Below, piece by piece: positions 44,912-53,585 of a stretch of DNA of 64,000 nucleotides. Origin of the DNA: Bordetella parapertussis (GTDB lineage Bacteria; Pseudomonadota; Gammaproteobacteria; Burkholderiales; SG8-41); assembly GCA_945861275.1 (NCBI GenBank), contig CAMATZ010000022.1, positions 25,187 to 89,186 on the forward strand. Reading direction: 5' to 3'. The notes beneath the pieces were generated by a model. The model had not been told where the DNA came from. It saw only the letters and a list, made by a program, of their open reading frames with translations, and searched no databases. The position numbers and the translations under genes were made by a program. Numbering within the stretch: the stretch's first letter is position 1; each line of letters begins with the position of its first letter.

Positions 44912-46186
44912 ATGACCCTGCCCTCCCCCACCCTGCGCGACGCCAGTTGCGCCGACGATTACGATCCTAATTCGATGCCGGTCGACAAGGCGCGCACGCT
45001 GATTGCGCGCTTTCTCACGCCCGTGACTGCCACCGAACGCGTGCATGTGCGCGCCGCACTCGGCCGCGTGCTCGCGCAAGACGTGATCTCGCCGCTCAAC
45101 GTGCCGGCGCATGACAACTCCGCAATGGATGGTTTTGCCGTGCGCTTTGCCGACCTCAAAACGGATGGCGAAGTCAGCCTCAAAATCGCCGGTTCGTCAT
45201 TCGCCGGCAAACCGTTCGCGGGCAAAATGCCAGCGGGTGAAGCCGTGCGCATCATGACCGGCGCGGTGATGCCGCCGGAAGCCGACACCATCGTCATGCA
45301 GGAACACGCCAACGCCAAGGATGGACGGGTCACCATCGGCACCGGCCATCGTCTCCATCAAAACCTGCGCCGTGCCGGCGAAGACCTCGCCACCGGCCAG
45401 GTCGCGTTAAAGTGCGGTCTGCCGCTGCGGCCTGCCGAAGTGGGCCTGGTGTCGTCGCTCGGTATCGGCGAAGTCACGGTGTTTCGCAAGTTGCGCGTGG
45501 CGTTCTTCTCCACCGGTGACGAACTGGTTTCCATCGGCGCTGTGCCAGGCGCAGGCCAGATCTTCGACAGCAACCGCTACACCATTCACGGCATGTTGAC
45601 GCGGCTGAATTGCGAAGTGATCGACATGGGCGTGGTGCGCGACGACCCCGCGCTGATTGAAGCGGCCTTCGCCACCGCAGCCGCCAACGCCGACGTGGTG
45701 ATCACCAGCGGCGGCGTGTCGGTGGGCGAAGCCGATTTTGTGAGGGACATGCTCAACAAACTCGGCGAAGTCTTATTCTGGAAAATCGCCATGAAGCCCG
45801 GCCGCCCGCTGGCCTACGGCAAAATCGGCAGCGCGCATTTCTTCGGTCTGCCGGGCAATCCGGTGTCGGTGATGGTGACGTTCTATCAGTTCGTGCGCGA
45901 CGCGCTGCTCGTACTCGCAGGGCAAAACCCGGTGCCGCCGCTGCCCACCTTCAAAGTGCCCTGCACTTCCATTCTAAAAAAAGCACCTGGACGTACCGAG
46001 TTTCAGCGCGGCATACTCACGCAGGATGCTGCCGGTGTGTGGAGCGTGCGCGTCACCGGCGAACAGGGCTCGGGCATTCTTCGCTCGATGTCAGAATCCA
46101 ACTGCTTTATTATTCTGCCGACCGATCAGGGTAACGTTGCGGCGGGCGCACTGGTGGAGGTGCAACTGATGGAGGGCGTTGTGTAG
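44912..46186 (+). CDS. moeA: Molybdopterin molybdenumtransferase MoeA
   Basis: About 424 residues from the ATG at 44912; a TTG at 44897 would add five. MoeA inserts molybdate (or tungstate) into adenylylated molybdopterin. Landmarks are ALGRVLAQDVISPLNVPAHDNSAMDGFAVRF, RIMTGAVMPPEADTIVMQE, the GDELV segment, TSGGVSVGEADF and KPGRPLAYGKIGS with GLPGNPVSVMVTF. Full length with the four MoeA domains. Divergent from the formate dehydrogenase array whose cofactor it would complete, which supports a shared metal/pterin function. Confidence 0.94.
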   Translation: MTLPSPTLRDASCADDYDPNSMPVDKARTLIARFLTPVTATERVHVRAALGRVLAQDVISPLNVPAHDNSAMDGFAVRFADLKTDGEVSLKIAGSSFAGKPFAGKMPAGEAVRIMTGAVMPPEADTIVMQEHANAKDGRVTIGTGHRLHQNLRRAGEDLATGQVALKCGLPLRPAEVGLVSSLGIGEVTVFRKLRVAFFSTGDELVSIGAVPGAGQIFDSNRYTIHGMLTRLNCEVIDMGVVRDDPALIEAAFATAAANADVVITSGGVSVGEADFVRDMLNKLGEVLFWKIAMKPGRPLAYGKIGSAHFFGLPGNPVSVMVTFYQFVRDALLVLAGQNPVPPLPTFKVPCTSILKKAPGRTEFQRGILTQDAAGVWSVRVTGEQGSGILRSMSESNCFIILPTDQGNVAAGALVEVQLMEGVV

Positions 46187-46199
46187 GGCTTAATGCGCC

Positions 46200-46484
46200 C
46201 TACGTTTCAACGGTCACGCCTTTCCAGAACGCCACGTGGCCTTTGATGTTCATGGCCGCGGGCTTGGGGTCGGCGTAATACCAGGCGGCATCCTTGTTCA
46301 CCTTGCCGTCGACCACCACATCGTAATAACTCGCCACACCTTTCCAGCCGCAAGTGGTTTGGGTCGCGCTGGGTTGAAAATTCGCCATGCGCAAAGCGGC
46401 CGGCGGAAAATAAACGTTGTTCTCGACGGTATCAAAAACCGCTGTTTCGGCGATGACGGTGTTGTTCCAGATTGCCTTGGGCAT
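46200..46484 (-). CDS. DUF427 family protein
   Basis: A 94-residue protein with the whole DUF427 pattern: PKAIWNNTVIAET, VYFPPAALRM, TTCGWKGVASYYDVVVDG and AAWYYADPKPAAMNIKGHVAFW. A conserved cysteine lies in TTCGWKG. Function is unknown for the family, which is widespread as a single small domain. It is convergent with moeA, 13 bp apart, and divergent from the esterase gene. Confidence 0.9.
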   Translation of the reverse strand: MPKAIWNNTVIAETAVFDTVENNVYFPPAALRMANFQPSATQTTCGWKGVASYYDVVVDGKVNKDAAWYYADPKPAAMNIKGHVAFWKGVTVET

Positions 46485-46645
46485 GGTGAGTCCTTTCGTT
46501 TGTTAAGCGTGGTATCGCGCACCAGTGTCGCGAGAGCCTGATTCTGCGCCTCAACCATAACACGCGGCAAATTTCCGTGCCAAAACTCGCGCACGCCATC
46601 ATCCCCGGACGGTGGTAAAGTTGCGCCACGTATTTCGGAGGTCTC

Positions 46646-48232
46646 ATGACTGCAAGCGCAATACCGCTGGTTGCCCAAGTGGATACCAGCCCCGTAGTTG
46701 AAACTACCTCGGGCAAACTTCGCGGCGCAACACAAGCAGGCATCCACAGTTTCAAAGGCATACCCTACGGCGCCAACACGGCTGGCAAAAACCGCTGGCT
46801 GCCGCCGCAGCCGGTGCAGGCATGGGTCGGGGTGCGCGATGCGCTCGAGTACGGGCCACGCGCGCCGCAAAATGAACGCCCTGCCAAAGAGCCGCATCTG
46901 GCGTGGATACGCGACACACGCGCCTGCAGCGAAGATTGCCTGGTGATCAACGTATTCACGCCCGCTGTCAATGACCATCAAAAACGCCCGGTGCTGGTGT
47001 ACATCCACGGCGGCGGCTTTGTCAGCGGCGCCAGCAGCGCGCCCGGACTCGATGGCCACAACTTCGCCCGGCGCGGCGATGTGGTGCTGGTGACGCTGAA
47101 TCACCGGCTCAATCTGTTTGGTCATCTGTCACTCGCCGAATCCGGCGACGCACGCTACGCTGATGCCGGCAACGTGGGGCTGCTGGATGTGATTCAGGCG
47201 CTGAAGTGGGTGCGGCAAAACATCGCAAACTTTGGCGGCGACCTCGGCAACGTGAGCATCTCCGGCCAATCCGGCGGCGCCTCCAAGGTCGCGGTGCTGA
47301 TGGCCATGCCCGAAGCGCAGGGGCTGTTTCACAAAGCAATCATCCAGAGCGCGTCGTCGCTGCTGCGCATGGCGACGCCCGACGCCGCCGCGCGCAACAC
47401 GCATCACTTGCTGGCGCAACTCGGTTTGGACAGCAGCAAAGTCAGCGCACTGCTGGAGGTGCCCGCTGCAAACCTGCTGCAGGCCATGCCCAGGGCAGTG
47501 GCCGCTGCGGGGCGCGTGGATAACTACCGCCCGGTGGTGGATGGACGCTCACTGAAAGTGCATCCGTTCGATCCTGCAGCGCCGGCGCTATCAACGCGCG
47601 TGCCGCTGATGATCGGCTCCTGCGAAACCGAAATGACATTTCCGTATTCGCAGGCGCCGCACAATTTTTCGTATGACGATGCGCAGGTGCTGGAGCGTGT
47701 CAAAGGGTTTGTCGGCGTTGACGATGCCCGCGCCAGGGTGTTGATGGCGTTGTATCGCCAATCGCGCCCGGATGCGTCGCCCGGCGATTTGTGGGTGGCG
47801 ATCAGCACCGATCAACAATATCGCCGCAATGGCATCCGCGCGTCCGAGTTGAAAGCCGCGCAAGGCAAAGCGCCGTCGTGGCACTATCTGTTCACCTGGA
47901 AATCACCGGTGCTCGACGGTCTGCTCAAATCGCCGCACACAATTTGCATTCCGTTTTCGTTTGGCAACGTCGATATCGCTGCCGGACTTACCGGCAGCGG
48001 CGCTGATCGGTATCCGTTGCAGCAGCGCATGATGGATGCGTGGTATGCGTTCATGCGCAGCGGTAACCCGAATCACAGCGACCTGCCGCAATGGAAGCCG
48101 TATGCTGCCAAGGATCATCCGACGATGATTTTTGACAACACCTGCCGCCTGGTGAATGACCCGGCGAGCGAAGAGCGCATCGCCATCAGCGCCTGCCCCC
48201 CCTACAGCGCCGACGGCAGCGGCAGACGATGA
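46646..48232 (+). CDS. Type B carboxylesterase (para-nitrobenzyl esterase-like)
   Basis: A 528-residue alpha/beta hydrolase of the carboxylesterase type B family. The nucleophile is S209 in SISGQSGGASKV, the oxyanion hole HGGGFVSG, the acidic member in GSCETEMTF, and the histidine in SPHTICIPF. The N-terminal block GKLRGATQAGIHSFKGIPYG is typical. No clear Sec leader, so it is probably cytoplasmic. Ester substrate unknown. It is followed after 33 bp by a TauD-type dioxygenase gene. Confidence 0.92.
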   Translation: MTASAIPLVAQVDTSPVVETTSGKLRGATQAGIHSFKGIPYGANTAGKNRWLPPQPVQAWVGVRDALEYGPRAPQNERPAKEPHLAWIRDTRACSEDCLVINVFTPAVNDHQKRPVLVYIHGGGFVSGASSAPGLDGHNFARRGDVVLVTLNHRLNLFGHLSLAESGDARYADAGNVGLLDVIQALKWVRQNIANFGGDLGNVSISGQSGGASKVAVLMAMPEAQGLFHKAIIQSASSLLRMATPDAAARNTHHLLAQLGLDSSKVSALLEVPAANLLQAMPRAVAAAGRVDNYRPVVDGRSLKVHPFDPAAPALSTRVPLMIGSCETEMTFPYSQAPHNFSYDDAQVLERVKGFVGVDDARARVLMALYRQSRPDASPGDLWVAISTDQQYRRNGIRASELKAAQGKAPSWHYLFTWKSPVLDGLLKSPHTICIPFSFGNVDIAAGLTGSGADRYPLQQRMMDAWYAFMRSGNPNHSDLPQWKPYAAKDHPTMIFDNTCRLVNDPASEERIAISACPPYSADGSGRR

Positions 48233-48265
48233 AATATTCGTAACTAATTGTTTTAAAACATAATT

Positions 48266-49159
48266 ATGGAAATCATCAAGCTCCACTCCGAAATTGCTGC
48301 TGAGATACGCGGCGTCAGCATGGCCGATGTCGCCAGCGACGACAATGCCTATCGTGCGGTGCGCGCCGCGTTTGAAGAACACTCGGTGCTGCTGTTTCGC
48401 AACCAGCCCATCGACGATCAGGTGCAGGTCGGTTACTCCGCTAAATTCGGTCCGCTGGAAACCGCCAAGGTGGCATCGCTCGGCGAAGGCACACCCTTTT
48501 CAATCCTCACCAATATCGAAGGCAACACCGGCAACCTCGTGCCACAGGGCCACAAGGAAGAACTGCGCGCCAAAGCGAATCAACTGTGGCACACCGACAG
48601 TTCATTCCGCCAAACGCCTGCGCTGGCGTCGGTGCTGTCGGCGCGCACCATCCCCGGCAGCGGCGGCGAAACCGAATTTGTGTCGCAGCGCGCAACCTGG
48701 CAGCGTTTGCCTGCATCGCTGCGCGCAAGGCTCGCCAACAGTTACGCATGGCACAGCTACGCGCATTCACGCGGCAAGATTGCGCCGGAGCTCGCCTCAA
48801 AACGTGAACAGGATGCGCTGCCACCCGCGTGCTGGCGCATGCGCTGGCGCAACCCGGTGAATGGCCGTGACGCGCTCTACATCGCCTCGCACACTTATGC
48901 CGTCGAAGGCATGGCCGACGCTGAAGCGCTGGCGCTGATCGATGAACTCACCGCGATCGCCACCGCGCCCGGCCACAGTTATGAGCACACCTGGCGCGCC
49001 GGCGACGTGATCATGTGGGACAACCGCGCCAGCATGCACCGCGGGCGCCCGTGGCCGCTGGACAAAGCGCGCTACATGATACGCACCACCATTGCGGCAA
49101 CCGACGCCGACGGTATGGCAGAGTTACGGCCGCCGCCCACGCCACGTAAAGCGGCATGA
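48266..49159 (+). CDS. TauD/TfdA-type Fe(II)/2-oxoglutarate dioxygenase
   Basis: A 297-residue non-heme iron oxygenase. The iron-binding HxD is H109-D111 in LWHTDSSFR, the distal histidine is H258 in [11 protein letters not shown], and an arginine for 2-oxoglutarate follows in the terminal block (YMIRTTIA). Members include taurine and 2,4-D dioxygenases. The esterase upstream could supply or remove the substrate. Its stop overlaps the recQ start by 4 bp (ATGA), an odd partner for a catabolic enzyme. Confidence 0.9.
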   Translation: MEIIKLHSEIAAEIRGVSMADVASDDNAYRAVRAAFEEHSVLLFRNQPIDDQVQVGYSAKFGPLETAKVASLGEGTPFSILTNIEGNTGNLVPQGHKEELRAKANQLWHTDSSFRQTPALASVLSARTIPGSGGETEFVSQRATWQRLPASLRARLANSYAWHSYAHSRGKIAPELASKREQDALPPACWRMRWRNPVNGRDALYIASHTYAVEGMADAEALALIDELTAIATAPGHSYEHTWRAGDVIMWDNRASMHRGRPWPLDKARYMIRTTIAATDADGMAELRPPPTPRKAA

Positions 49160-50970
49160 TCGCGCAAGGCGACGCGCGCGCCCTGCAGTTACTCACCACC
49201 GTCTTCGGCCACCCCGCGTTTCGCGGCGCACAGCAGGAGATCGTCACGCATGTCGCCAATGGCGGCGATGCACTGGTGCTGATGCCCACCGGCGGCGGAA
49301 AATCGCTGTGCTACCAATTGCCTGCATTACTACGCGAGGGTACCGCGCTGGTAGTGTCGCCGCTGATTGCGTTGATGCAGGATCAGGTCGCGGCACTCAA
49401 ACAACTCGGCGTACGCGCGGCGTTTTTGAATTCCACGCTCGATGGCCGCGAAGCCAACGCGGTTGAACGTGCGCTGCGCGGCGGCGAACTCGATCTGCTG
49501 TACGTGGCGCCCGAGCGGCTGATGATGCCGCGCATGCTGGAACTCCTCGAAGAATCGCGCATCGCACTGTTCGCCATCGACGAGGCGCATTGCGTATCGC
49601 AATGGGGCCATGATTTCCGCCCGGAGTATCTGCAACTGTCGGTGCTGCACGAGCAGTTTCCCGACGTGCCGCGCATCGCGCTCACCGCCACCGCCGATCC
49701 GCAGACGCGCGACGAAATCATCACCCGCCTCAAGCTGGAAGAAGCGCGCATTTTTGTCTCCAGCTTCGACCGTCCCAACATCCGCTACACCATCGTCGAC
49801 AAACAGGATGCACGCGCGCAACTGCTGCGTTTCATACGTGAAGATCACGCCGGCGATGCGGGCATTGTGTATTGCCTGTCACGCAAAAAAGTGGATGAAA
49901 CTGCGGCCTGGCTGGCGACGCAAGGCATACGCGCGCTGCCGTATCACGCAGGTATGGACAGCGCTGTGCGCGCAAAACATCAGGTGCGCTTCCAGCAGGA
50001 GGACGGTATTGTCGTTGTCGCCACCATTGCGTTCGGCATGGGCATCGACAAACCCGACGTGCGTTTTGTCGCGCACCTGGATCTGCCCAAGAGCATCGAA
50101 GGCTACTATCAGGAAACCGGCCGCGCCGGGCGCGATGGAGAGCCCGCCGACGCGTGGATGGCTTACGGCCTGGGGGATGTGGTCCAGCAGCGGCGCATGA
50201 TCGATATGTCCGAAGGCGGCGAAGCTTTCAAACGTGTGTTGCTGACCAAACTCGATGCCCTGCTCGGCCTGTGCGAAAGCGCCGGCTGCCGCCGCGTGCG
50301 CCTGCTCGATTACTTCGGCGAGCCGAGCACGCCGTGCGGTAATTGTGATAACTGCGTGGAGCCGCCGCAAACCTGGGACGCCACCGACGCCGCGCGCAAA
50401 GCGCTGTCGTGCATATACCGCACCGGGCAGCGCTTTGGTGCGCTGCATCTGATTGACGTGCTGCGTGGCCGCGCCACCGAGCGCGTCTCCCAGTGGCATC
50501 ACGACCAGCTCGCGGTGTTCGGCATCGGCGCCGATCTGGATGAGGCCTTGTGGCGCAATGTATTCCGCCAACTGGTGGCGCTCAGCTACGCACGCCCCGA
50601 TCACGAAGCCTATGGTTCGCTGCAACTCACCGATGCCAGCCGCGCAGTGCTAAAAGGCGATGTCCGCGTCGAAATGCGCCGTGTGATTGCGGTCAAGGAA
50701 AAAAAGACGAAAACGCGCCGCGCTGCAGGCAGCAGTGGCAGTGGCGCGCAACCCAATGCGGCGCTGTTGAACAAACTCAAGGACTGGCGCTACGTGGAAG
50801 CGCAGTCGCAATCGGTGCCCGCGTTTGTGATTTTTCACGACAGCACGCTGGCCGGTATCGCCGCCGCCAACCCGAAAACGCTGGATGCGCTTGCGGAAAT
50901 TTCAGGTATAGGCGCAAAAAAACTCGAGCGTTATGGCGCGGTTATTCTGGAATTACTGCATGACGAATAA
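49156..50970 (+). CDS. recQ: ATP-dependent DNA helicase RecQ
   Basis: A 604-residue 3'-5' DNA helicase. Walker A is TGGGKS (residues 45-50), DEAH at 142-145 with the RecQ aromatic-rich loop [16 protein letters not shown], and helicase motif [12 protein letters not shown]. The zinc-binding cysteine set CxxC...C is in PCGNCDNC, followed by the winged helix. A basic linker leads to a C-terminal HRDC domain (about 530-600). Full-length bacterial form. Translationally coupled to the dioxygenase gene; its own function is DNA repair and recombination. Confidence 0.96.
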   Translation: MIAQGDARALQLLTTVFGHPAFRGAQQEIVTHVANGGDALVLMPTGGGKSLCYQLPALLREGTALVVSPLIALMQDQVAALKQLGVRAAFLNSTLDGREANAVERALRGGELDLLYVAPERLMMPRMLELLEESRIALFAIDEAHCVSQWGHDFRPEYLQLSVLHEQFPDVPRIALTATADPQTRDEIITRLKLEEARIFVSSFDRPNIRYTIVDKQDARAQLLRFIREDHAGDAGIVYCLSRKKVDETAAWLATQGIRALPYHAGMDSAVRAKHQVRFQQEDGIVVVATIAFGMGIDKPDVRFVAHLDLPKSIEGYYQETGRAGRDGEPADAWMAYGLGDVVQQRRMIDMSEGGEAFKRVLLTKLDALLGLCESAGCRRVRLLDYFGEPSTPCGNCDNCVEPPQTWDATDAARKALSCIYRTGQRFGALHLIDVLRGRATERVSQWHHDQLAVFGIGADLDEALWRNVFRQLVALSYARPDHEAYGSLQLTDASRAVLKGDVRVEMRRVIAVKEKKTKTRRAAGSSGSGAQPNAALLNKLKDWRYVEAQSQSVPAFVIFHDSTLAGIAAANPKTLDALAEISGIGAKKLERYGAVILELLHDE

Positions 50971-51002
50971 TAGAGAAAACCGCGTATGAATCCCAGCTCG
51001 TC

Positions 51003-51100
51003 ATTCTGGCGAAAGCCAGAATCCAGTTCGTTTAAACATGCGAAGCATGCAGAAAGTACCTTCGCTCTTGATCTCTCTGTGTTCCTCTGTGTGCTCTGTG
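51003..51100. repeat. Dispersed hairpin repeat and short direct repeats after recQ
   Basis: ATTCTGGC-GAAA-GCCAGAAT (51003-51022) is a perfect 8-bp hairpin with a GAAA tetraloop, of a style common as dispersed intergenic repeats in proteobacteria. It is followed by three CTCTGTG copies at 51075, 51085 and 51094. Neither looks coding. It lies between the convergent recQ and Bug genes. Confidence 0.65.
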
Positions 51101-51120
51101 GCTGAACAGCCGTTTTATGA

Positions 51121-52107
51121 TTAATCCGCCTTGAAGCCGGTTTGCTTCACCACGCGCGCCCACTTGGCGCGCTCGGCCAGAATTATTTTTGCGAACGCAT
51201 CCGGGCCGTAATTGACCACCGTGCCGCCATCGGCAGCCATGCGCTGTATCAGGTCCGGCGTTTGCGCAATGCGGGAAATTTCCGCGTGCAGCTTGTTCAC
51301 GATCGGCATCGGCGTGCCTGCCGGAACCAGCACGCCGTACCACGGGCTCACATCGTAACCGGGCAGAGTCTCCGCAATTGCGGGAATGTCCGGCAGCAAC
51401 GGGTCGCGCTTGGGCGTGGTCACCGCCACGCCGCGCAACCGACCAGACTTGACATGCGGCATCACCGATACCGTGCTGGTGAACGTCATCGCGCATTCGC
51501 CGGTAATCACATTCAGCGCCGCCGGCGCCGCGCCTTTGTAAGGCACGTGAACGAGGTCGATTTTCGCCATGACTTTCATCAATTCGCCGGACATATGCGA
51601 CACGCCCCCGGTGCCTGACGAAGCAAAGGTCAAACCGGCGCTGGGCGCTTTGGCCAGCGCCACCATGTCACGCACCGTTTTCACCCCGGTAGACGGATGC
51701 ACCGCCAGAATCAGCGGGGCGCTCACCGTCAGATTGACCGCTTGAAAATGGCGCTCAACGTCATACGGCAGGCGTCGGTAAACCGCGGGATTGATGGTCA
51801 GAATGCTGGTGTTGCCGAGAAACAGCACCGAACCATCCGCCGGCGACTTCGACAGCATTTCCGCGCCGATGGCGCCATTGGCACCTGCGCGGTTGTCCAC
51901 CACCACCGGCTGGCCCCAGCGTTCGGTGAACTTTTGCCCCAGCAGGCGCGCCAGAATATCCGTCGGTCCGCCCGGTGCGTACGGCACGATAAAGCGCATC
52001 GCCTTGGACGGATAACTGTCGGCGATGGATTTTTCTTGCGCGTTTGCTGTTGCGACAAACGCTGCCAGCGCTGCACAGGTTGCCATGATCTTTGAATTCG
52101 TTTTCAT
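51121..52107 (-). CDS. Bug/TctC family tripartite tricarboxylate transporter substrate-binding protein
   Basis: About 328 residues from the ATG at 52107 (MKTNSKIMATCAALAAF), with a Sec leader ending near ANAQ; residues upstream to 52173 do not form part of a leader. The Bug signature YPSKAMRFIVPYAPGGPTDILAR, VVDNRAGANGAIGAEM and VHVPYKGAAPAALN are present. Typical size. Ligand unknown. It is downstream of hlyD by 43 bp on the same strand but probably unrelated in function. No TctA/TctB in the window. Confidence 0.92.
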   Translation of the reverse strand: MKTNSKIMATCAALAAFVATANAQEKSIADSYPSKAMRFIVPYAPGGPTDILARLLGQKFTERWGQPVVVDNRAGANGAIGAEMLSKSPADGSVLFLGNTSILTINPAVYRRLPYDVERHFQAVNLTVSAPLILAVHPSTGVKTVRDMVALAKAPSAGLTFASSGTGGVSHMSGELMKVMAKIDLVHVPYKGAAPAALNVITGECAMTFTSTVSVMPHVKSGRLRGVAVTTPKRDPLLPDIPAIAETLPGYDVSPWYGVLVPAGTPMPIVNKLHAEISRIAQTPDLIQRMAADGGTVVNYGPDAFAKIILAERAKWARVVKQTGFKAD

Positions 52108-52150
52108 GCACACATTATAACGGCGGCGCCAGTGCCAATTCACCGCAGCG

Positions 52151-53548
52151 TCACCGCTCCCGCCCCGCCTCATGAAACGCTTTGGTCACGGGTGACAACA
52201 GATATTCGAGCACCGTGCGTGTACCGAGGTGGATTTCTCCTGACACCTGCATCCCCGGCGTCAGCGTGTACCTGACGCCTTGCGCGACCAGTTCCTGCCC
52301 CTTCATTTCCACGATAGTCTTGTAGGTCAGCGGTAGCGCCGACTTGTTACGCCCGATCTCCACCGGCGCCTGTGTCGCGGCCTGATTTTCACTGGCGTCG
52401 GCGCTGACCTGCCGCACTCTGCCTTCGATCATGCCGTATTTCTGGAATTGAAAGGTCATCAGCTTCAGTTTCACCGGCTGCCCCTGACGCACGAAACCCA
52501 CGTCGTCGTTGCTTACCCACACCTCTGCCACCAGCGGTTCATTTCCCGGCACCAGCGTCATCAGTATGGTGCCGGGCGCCGCGACGGTGCCCACGGTGTG
52601 CGTCGCCAAATCCTTGACGATGCCGGCCTGTGGCGCTTTGAGTTCCATCAGGCCGGTGCGATGCTGATGCTTGCTCAATTCCTCCTGCAGCCTGTGTACT
52701 TGCAGCGCCATTTCCACGCGTTCGTTCTGCAACTGCTGGCGGTAGTTGGAAGTGATCTGCGCAAGACGCTTGCCGGCCTGCTCGATGGTTGCACGCAAGC
52801 TGGCGACGTTTTCGGTTTGCGCTTTGAGGTCCTGTTCGTTTTCGATATGCTGCCGCACCCGTTCCTGCGCCATCAACTTTCCGGCAAATCCTTCTTTTGC
52901 GAGTTTGCTCCAGCCGTCGGCGGTTTCCTTGTAGATGGGCACCGTTTGTTTGAGCTTCGCTTCTACTTCCACTGCGGCCTTCAAATCCTGCCGCGCTTTG
53001 GCCAGTGACGCACGCTCGCTGTCGACTGCGTCCTGATACGCCTGGCGCCGTGCGCGGTGCTGGGCTTCGACTTGCGCCAGCAGGCTGGGGTCGTCATCCG
53101 TACGCCGAAGGATGGTTGTGCTGCTCATTTCGGCGTCGATGCGCCGCAAACCCAATTGTTTGAGTTTCAAATCGTTTTCGACCACACGCCGGTCGGCATC
53201 GGTCAACAGCGGGTCCATGCGCAACAACACCTGCCCCGCGCGCACCGTTTCACCTTCGCGCACAAGAATCTCCTTGACGATACCCTGCTCGAAAGGCTGC
53301 ACTATGCGCAGATAGGTTTGCGGCACCAGCTTACCTGTAGCCACTGCGACAATATCGAGCTTGCTCAATGCCGCCCATGCCAGCAGACAGGTAAACAGCA
53401 CCAGCAGCACTTTGAGCATCCAGCCCGCAAAGGGTGACGGCGGATTCTCACGCACGCGCATCAGCGCGGGGGCGAAATCGCGAGGGTCGGCGGGTGTGTC
53501 GAAGAGACGGGCGGCGATGCCCATGCCTGCGGGTTTATCTTGCAGCAT
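52151..53548 (-). CDS. HlyD-family type I secretion membrane fusion protein
   Basis: A 465-residue periplasmic adaptor. A short cytoplasmic N terminus leads to one membrane helix (about residues 44-62, MLKVLLVLFTCLLAWAALS), then a lipoyl/barrel half (IVKEILVREGETVRAGQVLLRMD), long coiled coils (about 90-290), and the second lipoyl/beta-barrel half (GIVKDLATHTVGTVAAPGTIL). The C terminus has the usual membrane-proximal SGEIHLGTRTVLEYLLSPV. It is 37 bp after the giant RTX gene and is the obvious exporter component for it. The ABC ATPase and TolC-type partner are not in the window; they may lie to the right. Confidence 0.92.
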   Translation of the reverse strand: MLQDKPAGMGIAARLFDTPADPRDFAPALMRVRENPPSPFAGWMLKVLLVLFTCLLAWAALSKLDIVAVATGKLVPQTYLRIVQPFEQGIVKEILVREGETVRAGQVLLRMDPLLTDADRRVVENDLKLKQLGLRRIDAEMSSTTILRRTDDDPSLLAQVEAQHRARRQAYQDAVDSERASLAKARQDLKAAVEVEAKLKQTVPIYKETADGWSKLAKEGFAGKLMAQERVRQHIENEQDLKAQTENVASLRATIEQAGKRLAQITSNYRQQLQNERVEMALQVHRLQEELSKHQHRTGLMELKAPQAGIVKDLATHTVGTVAAPGTILMTLVPGNEPLVAEVWVSNDDVGFVRQGQPVKLKLMTFQFQKYGMIEGRVRQVSADASENQAATQAPVEIGRNKSALPLTYKTIVEMKGQELVAQGVRYTLTPGMQVSGEIHLGTRTVLEYLLSPVTKAFHEAGRER

Positions 53549-53585
53549 ACGGAATGCAGATCCTTTGGATAGTGCTTGCTGTGCC

